Below, piece by piece: positions 7,414 to 16,227 of a stretch of DNA of 41,241 nt. Source of the DNA: an uncultured Bacteroidaceae bacterium (GTDB lineage Bacteria > Bacteroidota > Bacteroidia > Bacteroidales > Bacteroidaceae); assembly GCA_934293005.1 (NCBI GenBank), contig CAKQYA010000022.1:1-41241 (forward strand). The letters are read 5' to 3'. The stretch's first letter is position 1, and each line of letters starts with the position of its first letter. Position numbers and translations under genes: made by a program. Under the pieces are notes generated by a model. The model was given only the letters and a program-made list of their open reading frames with translations. It did not search any database and was not told the DNA's origin.

Positions 7414-8733
7414 TCATTGTCTTTTCCTGAGATTCCAGTGGCCAGCATGCATGCCCACTTTCAATTCCATGCTGTAAGCCTTGCCAAGATTCGCCTTCAG
7501 GTTGTAGCCAAGATAGAAAGGCTTGAAGAAACGCGGGTAATACCTTATGCCCACGGTCTCTATCACTGGCGGCTCATAGGTTTCTCCCACCCATCCATGC
7601 TGCCGAAACAGATAAGTGCCCAAGGACATAGCAAGAGAGAGTTGCTTATAGTAGACCTCATGATGAAAAGAAGCTGCAAGAACATGCTTGCTGTGCTTGT
7701 ATTTCTTCTCGATGCCACACTCCTGCTCTATCATTGCAGACCTTTCAGCATATCCTCCAAAAGAATACTCCAAGCCAAAACCGGACGCATGGACCTGATT
7801 GTACCTCACCATCGACACGATGCCACTGCTCCACACTGTATGAAGGGCCACCTTGCCATTGCAACAATTCGGGTTGTCATCTGGCATATAATTGCGGCGC
7901 AACAGCCATTCCTCATACATGGTACGGAAGCCTACAGAGGAATTGACATCAAGATACAGATAAGGAGAAAACTTTTCCCTTCTGAACGCACGCAGACACG
8001 CCAAGCGCTGGGTGTATGTCAATCCTTTATCTGACGCCGGCCTGTTAAGGTCGCATCTGGCTCTCGCAACAAGTCCTATGGAATTGGCACCTTTATTAGG
8101 TCGGTCTGTAGCTCCGTTCGACACATGCTTGTATTCACTTCCGATGCTGACTTCCACTTCTGGCACTATACGGTAAGAGGCATACAGGCCAAAGCCAAAA
8201 TACATTGAAAGATGCTGGCCTATCAAATCATTGTCAACATTGTCGGCTTTCTCATACGGACGCGAACAATAAGCAAGGCCATTCTCCAATGCGTATCCAA
8301 AAGACCACTTCCTGTTGCGGTAAATGTCGCGGCGGAATCCTATATATGCATTCCACACACAGCCAACGCTTGAATTGTAAGGAGTGTCGCCTGTATGCAA
8401 ACGTGTGCTCCCATAATCGAGCAACTGCACTCCTGCCTCAAGTGTGGGAAAGCCAAACACTCTGTCATACACGCTGATGGCTGTATCAAGGGGATTGGCC
8501 TGCGAGTTGACGAACAATGAGTATTGCGCACCACCACTCTTCTTGACAAGTTTTTCTTCACGTATAGTGATGTTCATAAGGCTATTCAAGCCTGCGCCGC
8601 CACCGATGGAGTATATAAACTTGGGGATGGTGTCAACGTCATTAACATCGCTTCTCTCTTGCGCCATTGCAGGCACAGAGAAAAGCAATGCAAATAACAA
8701 AATCGATTTCTTAACAACATGTGATATTTCCAT
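7414..8733 (-). CDS. PagL-like acyloxyacyl hydrolase (lipid A 3-O-deacylase family)
   Basis: A signal peptide (residues 1-24, ending PAMAQ) and alternating beta-strand patterns indicate an outer-membrane protein. Residues 200-220 hold the PagL family signature: His203, Ser205 and Asn206 in YKHVSNG, followed by PNKGANSIGL. In PagL enzymes the His/Ser pair removes the 3-O-linked acyl chain from lipid A, so outer-membrane LPS is the likely substrate. At 439 residues it is much longer than proteobacterial PagL; the extra C-terminal half is also beta-rich and unrecognised. The start is 7 bp after the manC stop, so the two genes are probably one operon. The exact bond cleaved is an inference. Confidence 0.8.
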   Translation of the reverse strand: MEISHVVKKSILLFALLFSVPAMAQERSDVNDVDTIPKFIYSIGGGAGLNSLMNITIREEKLVKKSGGAQYSLFVNSQANPLDTAISVYDRVFGFPTLEAGVQLLDYGSTRLHTGDTPYNSSVGCVWNAYIGFRRDIYRNRKWSFGYALENGLAYCSRPYEKADNVDNDLIGQHLSMYFGFGLYASYRIVPEVEVSIGSEYKHVSNGATDRPNKGANSIGLVARARCDLNRPASDKGLTYTQRLACLRAFRREKFSPYLYLDVNSSVGFRTMYEEWLLRRNYMPDDNPNCCNGKVALHTVWSSGIVSMVRYNQVHASGFGLEYSFGGYAERSAMIEQECGIEKKYKHSKHVLAASFHHEVYYKQLSLAMSLGTYLFRQHGWVGETYEPPVIETVGIRYYPRFFKPFYLGYNLKANLGKAYSMELKVGMHAGHWNLRKRQ

Positions 8734-8740
8734 CTATGAA

Positions 8741-9814
8741 TCAATTTGCAGAGAATTCCTTTATTCTCTGTTCTTCATCAAGACGGCAAATGAGCAAGGT
8801 GTCTCCTTTCTCTGCGACAATGTATCCGTCCAAGCCCTGCACAACCACACGCTTCTCTTCCGTGGTGTGCACAATGCAATTACGGGTCTCAAACAGTTGC
8901 ACATCATTTCCAATGACATTATTGCCTTGAGCATCGCGAGGAGCTATTGTGTGCAGAGAGCCCCATGTGCCGACATCACTCCAGCCAAAATCTGCAGGGA
9001 AAACAAATATCTCCTCGGCTTTCTCCATCACGGCGTAGTCGATAGAGACACTCTCGCACTGAGGGAACTTCTCATCAATGGCTGCCTGCTCCTTGTCTGT
9101 GCCATATACAGAATACATGTCCTCAAAAACACGCGACATCTCAGGCTCATATATGCGCAATGCGTTCACAATAGTATTAACGCTCCATATGAAGATACCC
9201 GAATTCCAATAATATTCCTTGCTCTGAATATATTTCTTCGCTGTCTCAAGATTTGGCTTTTCCTTAAACGAATCGACGCGATATATCTCCTTGTTGCTCA
9301 AAGACGGCTCATACAGATCTGCTTGTATGTAGCCATACCCTGTCTCGGGACGTGTAGGAGTCATGCCAAGGGTGACAATGGAATCTGTCTCCGAAGTGAA
9401 CTTAAGGGCCGAGCCTATCACGCGCTGAAATTCCACAACATCTGTCACAAGATGATCAGCAGGCGATATAACCAGATTCGCCTTTGGATTCTTTGCCTTT
9501 ATTCTCCAGCTGACATATGCTATGCATGGCGCTGTGTTGCGGCGGCATGGCTCAAGCAGGATATTCGACTTAGGTATGTCGGGCAACTGCTCTGCCACCA
9601 TATCTGCATACTGGCGAGATGTGACCACCCATACATTTTCTGGAGCGATAAGCCCCTTAAACCTGTCGTACGTCATCTGGATGAACGTGCGTCCTGTGCC
9701 AAAAACATCAATAAACTGCTTTGGACATTCCGTTGTGCTCATTGGCCAAAAACGGCTGCCCACACCACCTGCCATAATGACAAGGTTGTTGTTTTGATTG
9801 ATCCGAGTACTCAT
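8741..9814 (-). CDS. manC: Mannose-1-phosphate guanylyltransferase
   Basis: The enzyme makes GDP-mannose from GTP and mannose-1-phosphate, the precursor for mannosyl and fucosyl residues in capsule and LPS. The 357-residue protein has the nucleotidyltransferase motif AGGVGSRFWPMS (about 15-26) with the following PKQF, the SPADH segment, and the sugar-binding region FKEKPN plus FGWSDVGTW. It lacks the phosphomannose isomerase domain found in the long bifunctional form. An inverted-repeat element begins about 40 bp upstream of its start, so its promoter may lie in or next to that element. The PagL-like gene follows at 7 bp. Confidence 0.95.
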   Translation of the reverse strand: MSTRINQNNNLVIMAGGVGSRFWPMSTTECPKQFIDVFGTGRTFIQMTYDRFKGLIAPENVWVVTSRQYADMVAEQLPDIPKSNILLEPCRRNTAPCIAYVSWRIKAKNPKANLVISPADHLVTDVVEFQRVIGSALKFTSETDSIVTLGMTPTRPETGYGYIQADLYEPSLSNKEIYRVDSFKEKPNLETAKKYIQSKEYYWNSGIFIWSVNTIVNALRIYEPEMSRVFEDMYSVYGTDKEQAAIDEKFPQCESVSIDYAVMEKAEEIFVFPADFGWSDVGTWGSLHTIAPRDAQGNNVIGNDVQLFETRNCIVHTTEEKRVVVQGLDGYIVAEKGDTLLICRLDEEQRIKEFSAN

Positions 9815-9853
9815 AAGACATCAAAGAAGTAAGTTTTATATAATTATTTTACT

Positions 9854-10034
9854 AAGTAGGTGTTGATTTTTTTATAACATCAAAGTAAGCCGCTCTCATA
9901 TTTGTCGCACTCTCTCTTGGTCATCTTTTCCTTCTGTTTATCAGTCACTATGCCCGCACAGCTCCATCAAACAGAAAAAAATCTGCCTCAAGATAGAGGA
10001 CTTCAAATATAAAAATGATTATGAGCACCTACTT
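9854..10034. mobile_element. MITE-like inverted-repeat element, copy 1 (181 bp)
   Basis: The ends are AAGTAGGTGTT (9854-9864) and its near-perfect inverse AGCACCTACTT (10024-10034). The inner bases of both ends recur, in the same order, in a second copy at 35258-35385, and the left end recurs again at 41028. About 45 bp of left interior (from about 9873, including GTAAGCCGCTCTCATATTTG) are shared with copy 2 with few changes. There is no open frame for a transposase, so any movement would depend on an enzyme elsewhere. No clear target duplication is visible. It fills most of the manC-kinase intergenic gap (9815-10240). Confidence 0.6.
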
Positions 10035-10211
10035 TACCATGCTTGCTTTCACATTCATCAACGCAACACACTTGCAACATCTTCCGCTTGTTGAGACACG
10101 CATAAGCATGCCGCAGTCAATGAAAATGCAAAAATACACAAATACTTTTGATATAAACAATTTTTTATTAAAAAATTCACTAATGGCACTTATAATAACA
10201 TTGCAAAAGTG

Positions 10212-10219
10212 TAAATTTG
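10212..10219 (+). promoter_or_regulatory. Predicted promoter -7 box for the BadF-type kinase
   Basis: TAAATTTG matches TAnnTTTG and lies 21 bp upstream of the ATG, predicting a leader of about 15 nt. No convincing -33 TTTG was found. Confidence 0.5.
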
Positions 10220-10240
10220 CATAAAAACAACTAAAGCAAC

Positions 10241-11098
10241 ATGACAATCATAGCAGACAGCGGTTCCACCAAAACAGCTTGGTGGATATCGAACAACAAA
10301 AACAAGATTATCCACACACACGGAATAAATCCTTTCCAACAAAGCCAAGACGATATATGCGCCATAATCGCACACGAATTGCTGCCAAATATCGGCTCGC
10401 CTGAATGCATCCGTCAGATACACTTCTATGGAGCTGGCTGCACAAAAGAAAAATCACCCATAGTGGGCGAAGCTCTGAAACACTTTTTTCCACATACAAC
10501 CAATATAAATGTGGAAAGCGACATGCTCGGAGCGGCACGCGGACTGTGCGGCAGACAGAAGGGCATAGCTTGCATACTTGGCACAGGTAGCAACTCGTGC
10601 TTCTATGACGGATGCGGCATCCACACAGGCAATCCGGCTTTGGGTTATATCCTCGGTGACGAAGGCAGCGGTGCATACATAGGCAAACGGCTTGTGGGCG
10701 ACATCCTCAAGCGCCAATTTCCAGATGAGCTATGCCAACTTTTCTTTGACGAGACACATGAAACGCAAGCCAGCATAATAGAAAAGGTGTACCGCGCTCC
10801 ATTGCCCAACAGATTTCTTGCAAGCTTGAGTCCGTTCTGTGCTCGCCACAAGTCGCATCCCGCCATAAGACAGTTTCTGATTGACTGCTTCACGGCATTC
10901 TTCCTTCGCAACATCATCAGCGCGCCATGGCAAGAAGACTTATGTCATCAATATAGAATACACTTCGTCGGCAGCATCGCACACTACTACCAAGAGGAAC
11001 TGAGAGAAGCGGCACAAGCATGCGGCTGCCAAGTGGGCAACATAATGCAGTCACCTCTCGAAGGCATGATAAAATACCACATTGAAGAAGTGATTTGA
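10241..11098 (+). CDS. BadF/BadG-type ATPase, probable N-acetylglucosamine kinase
   Basis: The 285-residue protein belongs to the ASKHA kinase fold. Phosphate-1 motif DSGSTKTAWW is at residues 6-15, and GTGSNSCFYDG and LGDEGSGAYIGK in the middle match the BadF/BadG/BcrA/BcrD family as seen in eukaryotic-type N-acetylglucosamine kinases. Members of this short subgroup phosphorylate amino sugars at C6 before entry into amino-sugar metabolism. The 2-hydroxyglutaryl-CoA dehydratase activators share the fold, but the expected cluster-binding cysteines and partner genes are absent. It stands alone between an inverted-repeat element and the convergent glycogen cluster. The sugar substrate is inferred from family only. 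Confidence 0.75.
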   Translation: MTIIADSGSTKTAWWISNNKNKIIHTHGINPFQQSQDDICAIIAHELLPNIGSPECIRQIHFYGAGCTKEKSPIVGEALKHFFPHTTNINVESDMLGAARGLCGRQKGIACILGTGSNSCFYDGCGIHTGNPALGYILGDEGSGAYIGKRLVGDILKRQFPDELCQLFFDETHETQASIIEKVYRAPLPNRFLASLSPFCARHKSHPAIRQFLIDCFTAFFLRNIISAPWQEDLCHQYRIHFVGSIAHYYQEELREAAQACGCQVGNIMQSPLEGMIKYHIEEVI

Positions 11099-11128
11099 GC
11101 ACTCCATGAGAAACATAGATGCAAAAAA

Positions 11129-11158
11129 GGCGGGCTTAGTTTCACAACCATGCCCGCC
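11129..11158 (-). terminator. Terminator of the glycogen cluster
   Basis: GGCGGGC (11129-11135) pairs perfectly with GCCCGCC (11152-11158) around a 16-nt loop, and on the minus strand six T follow. It is 64 bp after the GH57 stop. Confidence 0.7.
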
Positions 11159-11221
11159 ACTTCCTAATAAATAGCTATCTTCGAAAAGACAAATTTCTTT
11201 TTTTTCATTTCATTCAGCCGC

Positions 11222-12598
11222 CTACTCTTCCGATGGCTTTTTGGCAGCCTTTCTTGTTGAAGGCTTTTTGGCAGCAGCCTTTTTGGAAGGCGCAGCATCT
11301 GCCGAAGCTTCAGTTGGATTATACTTCTCCAGCTTCTTGCGCAAACGCTCTATTTCTTTATCCTTGGCTGCTATTTCCTCATCCTGATTCTTTATGATGG
11401 TGATGAGGCCATCAATTTCTTCATTGTCGGCACCACCATATAGATTATTCACACGTGCAATGAAGTCGCCAAGTATATTCATGTAGTTGGTGAATGCATC
11501 GTATGGTCCATCATACATGCCACGATACTGACAACCAGGCTTAGTGTTCATGAAGCGGAAGTTGTTTGACGCCTGCAGAGAATCCCAATCGAGCTGGATA
11601 CGGCGGTCGCCACACACGCGCACACGGTCAGCCACGCTATACAACTTGTTGAAAGCCTCTCTCTGCATAACATTGCCCAACCAGCAAGATGTGTCTCTCT
11701 CCTCATCCACCCAAGATATGCTGTATGGCACCTCAAGAGCACCCACACTCTTCTCAGCACACACCTCAGACGGCAAAGCAAAACCAATGCCGCGCTCCTT
11801 TGCAAGGGCTGGTATGGCCTTGAGGAAATCAAGGATATTGCTTGACAATGGCTGCAATATTCCGAAAGTGACAAGTTCGCCAAATATATTGATAACATTC
11901 TCGCCCTCTGGAGTGCTTGCTATCCAATCAAGCCATTTGTCGGCAAAGAGTGGATACTCAGACCAATCGGTATGAGAGAAGCGTTCTGTTATATCCTCCG
12001 AGAGTTTTATGTCACGGAGCAACAATTTCAGACGATTGTCTGAAGCACAATGGTAAACATAATGTGGCGACTTCCATCCAAGCACATGTTTTGCGCCTTC
12101 TGTTATCATTCCCTTGAAACCCATAGCGGCTACTTGAGCGCCAATGTCGTCATTATATATGAGAGAAGAGTTGCGGAACACCGTTGGACGTTTGCCAAAC
12201 TTCTCCTTTATAGTGTCACTCATATGCTTAACTTCTGCAGCAAAACTCTCTTCATTGGCAAGCGAAGCTAAGCCATGACTGTATGGTTCGCAGAGAAACT
12301 CCACCTGGCCTGTGGCATTGAGTTCCTGCAACAAGTCGATAACCTGAGGCGCATGAAACTCCAACTGTTCCAAACCGCAGCCCGACAAGGAGAAAGCCAC
12401 TCTAAACTCAGGATGTTCCTTGCACATCTGTATGAGTGTCTGCAATGCCGGCACATAACTGCGCTCAGCTATATCGTTTATTGAGCGTTCATTCTCATAG
12501 TCATCGTAATAATAATGGTCACGGCCTATGTCGAAGAAACGATAACGCTTGAGATGTACTATCTGATGAATCTCAAAATAAAGACAAATCTTTTTCAT
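11222..12598 (-). CDS. Glycoside hydrolase family 57 alpha-amylase-like protein
   Basis: The 458-residue protein starts with the GH57 pattern MKKICLYFEIHQ followed by the histidine-containing strand, and has the FRNSSLIYNDDIG and GMITEGAKHVLGW segments typical of bacterial GH57 amylases. These enzymes hydrolyse or rearrange alpha-1,4-glucans; a cytoplasmic role in glycogen or maltodextrin turnover fits because there is no signal peptide. The C-terminal 80 residues are a coiled coil (about 405-430, KDKEIERLRKKLEKY) and then a Lys/Ala/Ser-rich tail, outside the catalytic domain. It is the last gene of the glycogen cluster, 137 bp after the glycogen synthase gene, and is followed by a terminator. 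Confidence 0.9.
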   Translation of the reverse strand: MKKICLYFEIHQIVHLKRYRFFDIGRDHYYYDDYENERSINDIAERSYVPALQTLIQMCKEHPEFRVAFSLSGCGLEQLEFHAPQVIDLLQELNATGQVEFLCEPYSHGLASLANEESFAAEVKHMSDTIKEKFGKRPTVFRNSSLIYNDDIGAQVAAMGFKGMITEGAKHVLGWKSPHYVYHCASDNRLKLLLRDIKLSEDITERFSHTDWSEYPLFADKWLDWIASTPEGENVINIFGELVTFGILQPLSSNILDFLKAIPALAKERGIGFALPSEVCAEKSVGALEVPYSISWVDEERDTSCWLGNVMQREAFNKLYSVADRVRVCGDRRIQLDWDSLQASNNFRFMNTKPGCQYRGMYDGPYDAFTNYMNILGDFIARVNNLYGGADNEEIDGLITIIKNQDEEIAAKDKEIERLRKKLEKYNPTEASADAAPSKKAAAKKPSTRKAAKKPSEE

Positions 12599-12735
12599 GA
12601 TTATGTAGGTTTTATGCTATTGTGGTATGCCATCGCGCCCAGCCTCCGACTATTCAGATTCAGCAGCGAACGCTGCGCAACAGCATGACGCGTACACACA
12701 ATAAGTGTATAAAAGATATATTCGATATATTAAAC

Positions 12736-14013
12736 TCAATGGATGAATCCTCCATTATAGATGCACTCATCATACAACTTACGGATGCGGTGCCCCACTT
12801 TGATCCACGTTATCTCGGCCACTTCTTTGAGCCCCTCATCGCGCAAGTAAGTGTGCAAACCTTCGTTTGTGCAAAGTGAATATATGTAGTCGGCCATAGC
12901 ATTTATATCCCAATAGTCAACTTTTATCACTTTGTCGAGGATTTCTCCGCAACCCGACTGCTTAGATATGATGCAAGGCGTGCCGCACTGCATGGCTTCC
13001 AAAGGAGCTATGCCGAAAGGTTCAGACACAGACGGCATGACGAACACATCGCTTGCCTTGTAGCATTCATAGACTTGCTTGCCGCGCAAGAATCCAGGGA
13101 AATGGCAGCGGTCTGATATACCTTTGGATGCAGCCAAGTCGACCATCTCCCAATATTTGTCGCCAGAACCAGCAAAACAAAATCGTATGTTCTTGGAGCG
13201 TTTGTACACCAAATCGGCAGCCTCAATGAAATATTCAGGCCCTTTCTGCATTGTGATGCGTCCAAGGAACGTGACAACCTTCTCCTTGCCATGGTCAACA
13301 CGAGGGATGTCAAGATATTCCTGTGGCAGCGGATACACTGCATTATGCATTGCAAAGCACTTGCGCGGGTCTTGATGGTACTCTCTAATAACAGTCTGGC
13401 GAGTCAATTCAGACACACACATTATGCAATCGGCATGATCCATGCCGTTTTTCTCTATAGAATACACTGTGGGATTCACCTTGCCGCGAGAGCGGTCAAA
13501 GTCGGTTGCATGCACATGAATGCACAAGGGCTTGCCGCTGACCATCTTAGCATGAACTCCTGCAGGATATGTAAGCCAGTCGTGAGCGTGGATTATGTCA
13601 AACTGTTCCGAACGAGCTACCACGCCTGCTATGATGGAGAAATTATTTATCTCGTCATGCAAGTTGCCTGGATAACCGCCAGCAAACTCCATGCATCCCA
13701 TATCGTTGACATTCATGTATGAGAAATCTGCATAGATATGCTCACGGAAATTGTAATACTGTTCAGGCGTCATATAGTTTGGCAACCTGTTCTTCACATA
13801 TTCGTAGTCATGGTCACGATACACAATTGGCACTTGGTTCATGCCAATGATTCGCAAAAACTTCTCTTCTTCACCAGTAGGCTTAGGAAGGCAGAACGTA
13901 ATCTCCACGTCAGGCTGTCCCTCAACCATGCCTTTGGTAATGCCATAAGAGGCAACTGCAAGACCGCCGTATATCTTAGGAGGGAATTCCCAACCAAACA
14001 TTAAAACTTTCAT
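12736..14013 (-). CDS. Glycogen synthase-like glycosyltransferase
   Basis: This 425-residue GT-B protein extends alpha-1,4-glucan chains from an NDP-glucose donor. The N-terminus has the synthase acceptor loop (FGWEFPPKIYGGLAVASYG), the middle has the HAHDWLTYPAG segment, and the C-terminal donor site has FLGRITMQKGPEYF and the catalytic-type pattern SEPFGIAPLEAMQCGTP. The pattern KxGGL of bacterial GlgA is present as KIYGGL. It may be a GT4/GT5-type synthase rather than classical GlgA, and Bacteroidales often have only this form. It starts 17 bp after the debranching enzyme stop, so the two are clearly one transcript. Confidence 0.85.
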   Translation of the reverse strand: MKVLMFGWEFPPKIYGGLAVASYGITKGMVEGQPDVEITFCLPKPTGEEEKFLRIIGMNQVPIVYRDHDYEYVKNRLPNYMTPEQYYNFREHIYADFSYMNVNDMGCMEFAGGYPGNLHDEINNFSIIAGVVARSEQFDIIHAHDWLTYPAGVHAKMVSGKPLCIHVHATDFDRSRGKVNPTVYSIEKNGMDHADCIMCVSELTRQTVIREYHQDPRKCFAMHNAVYPLPQEYLDIPRVDHGKEKVVTFLGRITMQKGPEYFIEAADLVYKRSKNIRFCFAGSGDKYWEMVDLAASKGISDRCHFPGFLRGKQVYECYKASDVFVMPSVSEPFGIAPLEAMQCGTPCIISKQSGCGEILDKVIKVDYWDINAMADYIYSLCTNEGLHTYLRDEGLKEVAEITWIKVGHRIRKLYDECIYNGGFIH

Positions 14014-14030
14014 TTCACTCCTCCTTTAAG

Positions 14031-15974
14031 TTAGTAATTATAGAATTTAGACAGTTCCTTATTCACACGCAACACAGCCGACACGTTCATGGCGAATGAT
14101 AATGCGCCGCGCCCTGAGAAAGGAGGATTGCCATCAAAGAGCTCTGGCAGAGTGCCTATGCAGTGGTAGAACATTTCCTCTTCCAAACCTGCGAAACAGC
14201 GGTCTACCCATGATATCGCGCTCTTCTTGTACACCTTAAGCGATGTCTCAAGATAAAAGCCTGACATCCATGGCCACACAGTGCCCTGGTGATAAGCTGC
14301 ATCCCTCTGCATCTGCCCGCCACAATAGACAGGGTTATAGCCGCCCGACTTTGGCGACAATGAACGAATGCCCTTTGGCGTGAGAAGTTCCTTAGTGCAT
14401 ATGTCAAGAATCTTTTTCCTTTCAGGAACAGAAAGCGGACTGTACTCAAGCGATGAAGCTACAAGCATGTTTGGTCTCACAGACCATGAGATGTAATCGC
14501 CATCCACATAATCGAGCAAGTATCCATGCTCGTTGAGGAACACTTCTTTAAACGATGCGCCTACTTTCTCAGCCAAAGCTGAACATTTCTCTGCATCATC
14601 AGAACGTCCGGCAGACATCAGCATGTCGGCATTGAACATGAGTGCATTATACCAGAGCGCATTGATTTCCACAACGTATCCTGAACGAGGCACCACTGGC
14701 CGTCCGTTGATTTCGGAATTCATCCAAGTGACGGCATGCTCACGCCCGTCAGTGCTTAGAAGACCATTCTCGTCCAGCTCAAGATTTTCATGTCCGCCTT
14801 CAATAATGAAGTTGACTATCATATCCACTATTTTGCCATATTTCTCACGAGCATCGACGGCATCCACCAGACGGGCATACTGCTGTATGCACCACACGGC
14901 CCATAAAAGGACATCAGGCTTATCCATCTCATAAATCTCGACTGAAGACTTTTTGCCTTCAATGAAATCATATATGGCCTTCTCTGCCGTTGCCATAGCC
15001 TTCTCAAAATAGTCTGTCTCATCAATGGCAATAGTGAGTCCTGGCAAAGAAACAAACATGTCTCTCGCCCTGCACTTGAACCAAGGGTAGCCTGCAATGA
15101 TGTAGTGCTCACCATTTTTCTCGGAATGGAACTGATGGGCCGCATTGACAAGGCATGACTGGAAATTGGTGCGTGGCACATGAACATCATATTCGTAGTC
15201 GAAGATTTTCTTCAACTGATTAGACTTGAGTTCGCTGACGCCTGCAGCAAACACTACGCTTTCGCCTTTCTTTATATTAAACTCAAAATAGCCAGGCACA
15301 TACAAGTCTTCCTTATACTCATACCCCATTTCCTGCTCCTTCGGATATTCAATGCCATGATACCAATTGGGATTGAACACAAACTCATTCTTCTTGTTGA
15401 GTTGCATAAACAGTTCGGGATAGCCTGGATACATACAGGTCTTGATTCCGTTATCCACATCAGAATATTCTCTGCTTGCCTTGTCATTTTCATGCGTGCA
15501 CTCGCTAACGCTTCGGAAAGCAAGGAAGGGCCTAAGGCGGAGAGTGGTTGCTGAATGGGCTTCCATAAGGGTGTAGCGAATCAGTATTCTATTCTCAAAG
15601 TGCTGGAACACTCTCTCTTTCTTCAAAATAACACCTCCCACACGGTATATTGTCGTTGGAAGTCGGTCCCATTCACACGAACGGATGTACTTGTGTCCAT
15701 TAGGACTGTACACATTGCCAGAATACTTATGCAAACCGAGATTAAACTCAGCACCATGCTGGATGACCGTTTCATCGAGCGAGGACAGCAATACATGATT
15801 GCTTTCGTCCAACTCCGGCACAGGAACCACCAACAAGCCGTGATATTTACGTGTGTTGCAGTCAACTATAGACGAACACGAATATGCACCCGACTTATTT
15901 GTACGAAGAACTTCCTTGGGAAGTGACTCCTGCAGATTCGTCATCAGCGATTTGTCAAAACGTAGATAACTCAT
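14031..15974 (-). CDS. Glycogen debranching enzyme (amylo-alpha-1,6-glucosidase, GH133 type)
   Basis: The 647-residue protein has an N-terminal debranching-enzyme domain (about 20-250, with NTRKYHGLLVVPVPEL near residue 40) and a C-terminal (alpha/alpha)6 glucosidase domain with KCRARDMFVSLPGL, EINALWYNAL and the YHQGTVWPWMSGFY segment. It hydrolyses alpha-1,6 branch points of glycogen in the cytoplasm. It is the first gene of the cluster, behind the promoter at 16021-16051, and is directly followed by the synthase. That a degrading and a synthesising enzyme share a transcript is common in Bacteroidales glycogen loci. Confidence 0.93.
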   Translation of the reverse strand: MSYLRFDKSLMTNLQESLPKEVLRTNKSGAYSCSSIVDCNTRKYHGLLVVPVPELDESNHVLLSSLDETVIQHGAEFNLGLHKYSGNVYSPNGHKYIRSCEWDRLPTTIYRVGGVILKKERVFQHFENRILIRYTLMEAHSATTLRLRPFLAFRSVSECTHENDKASREYSDVDNGIKTCMYPGYPELFMQLNKKNEFVFNPNWYHGIEYPKEQEMGYEYKEDLYVPGYFEFNIKKGESVVFAAGVSELKSNQLKKIFDYEYDVHVPRTNFQSCLVNAAHQFHSEKNGEHYIIAGYPWFKCRARDMFVSLPGLTIAIDETDYFEKAMATAEKAIYDFIEGKKSSVEIYEMDKPDVLLWAVWCIQQYARLVDAVDAREKYGKIVDMIVNFIIEGGHENLELDENGLLSTDGREHAVTWMNSEINGRPVVPRSGYVVEINALWYNALMFNADMLMSAGRSDDAEKCSALAEKVGASFKEVFLNEHGYLLDYVDGDYISWSVRPNMLVASSLEYSPLSVPERKKILDICTKELLTPKGIRSLSPKSGGYNPVYCGGQMQRDAAYHQGTVWPWMSGFYLETSLKVYKKSAISWVDRCFAGLEEEMFYHCIGTLPELFDGNPPFSGRGALSFAMNVSAVLRVNKELSKFYNY

Positions 15975-16020
15975 AGTCGTATTTTCAGGTATAAATATAC
16001 AATATTTAGGTTTACTCCTT

Positions 16021-16051
16021 CAAAATTAGATAAAAAATCCCACACGAACAA
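16021..16051 (-). promoter_or_regulatory. Promoter of the glycogen cluster
   Basis: On the minus strand TAATTTTG (16021-16028) fits TAnnTTTG and lies 20 bp from TTG (16049-16051). The start site should be near 16014, giving a leader of about 40 nt. Confidence 0.65.
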
Positions 16052-16141
16052 GTTTATTTTATTTTTTCTAAAAAAAAGAGCCAACGCAGCCATTCTTTTC
16101 CCTAAAAACATGCTAAATAGCAGAAAAAGGCCGTTATTCTC

Positions 16142-16172
16142 TTGTGTATTTAACAATATGTCCGTAACTTTG
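16142..16172 (+). promoter_or_regulatory. Promoter of the Crp/Fnr gene
   Basis: TTG at 16142-16144 and TAACTTTG at 16165-16172 are 20 bp apart. It diverges from the glycogen promoter; about 90 bp lie between the two -33 elements and could hold operators. No CRP-type TGTGA palindrome was seen there. Confidence 0.7.
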
Positions 16173-16227
16173 CACTAATAAAGGATTTTGAAGGTAAAGA
16201 AAAAACGCAATAGTATTTTTTAAGGTA

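Noticed and set aside
8444..9832. 462-codon open frame antisense to manC and the PagL-like gene
   Set aside because: Both genes on the other strand match known families over their full length; this frame does not.
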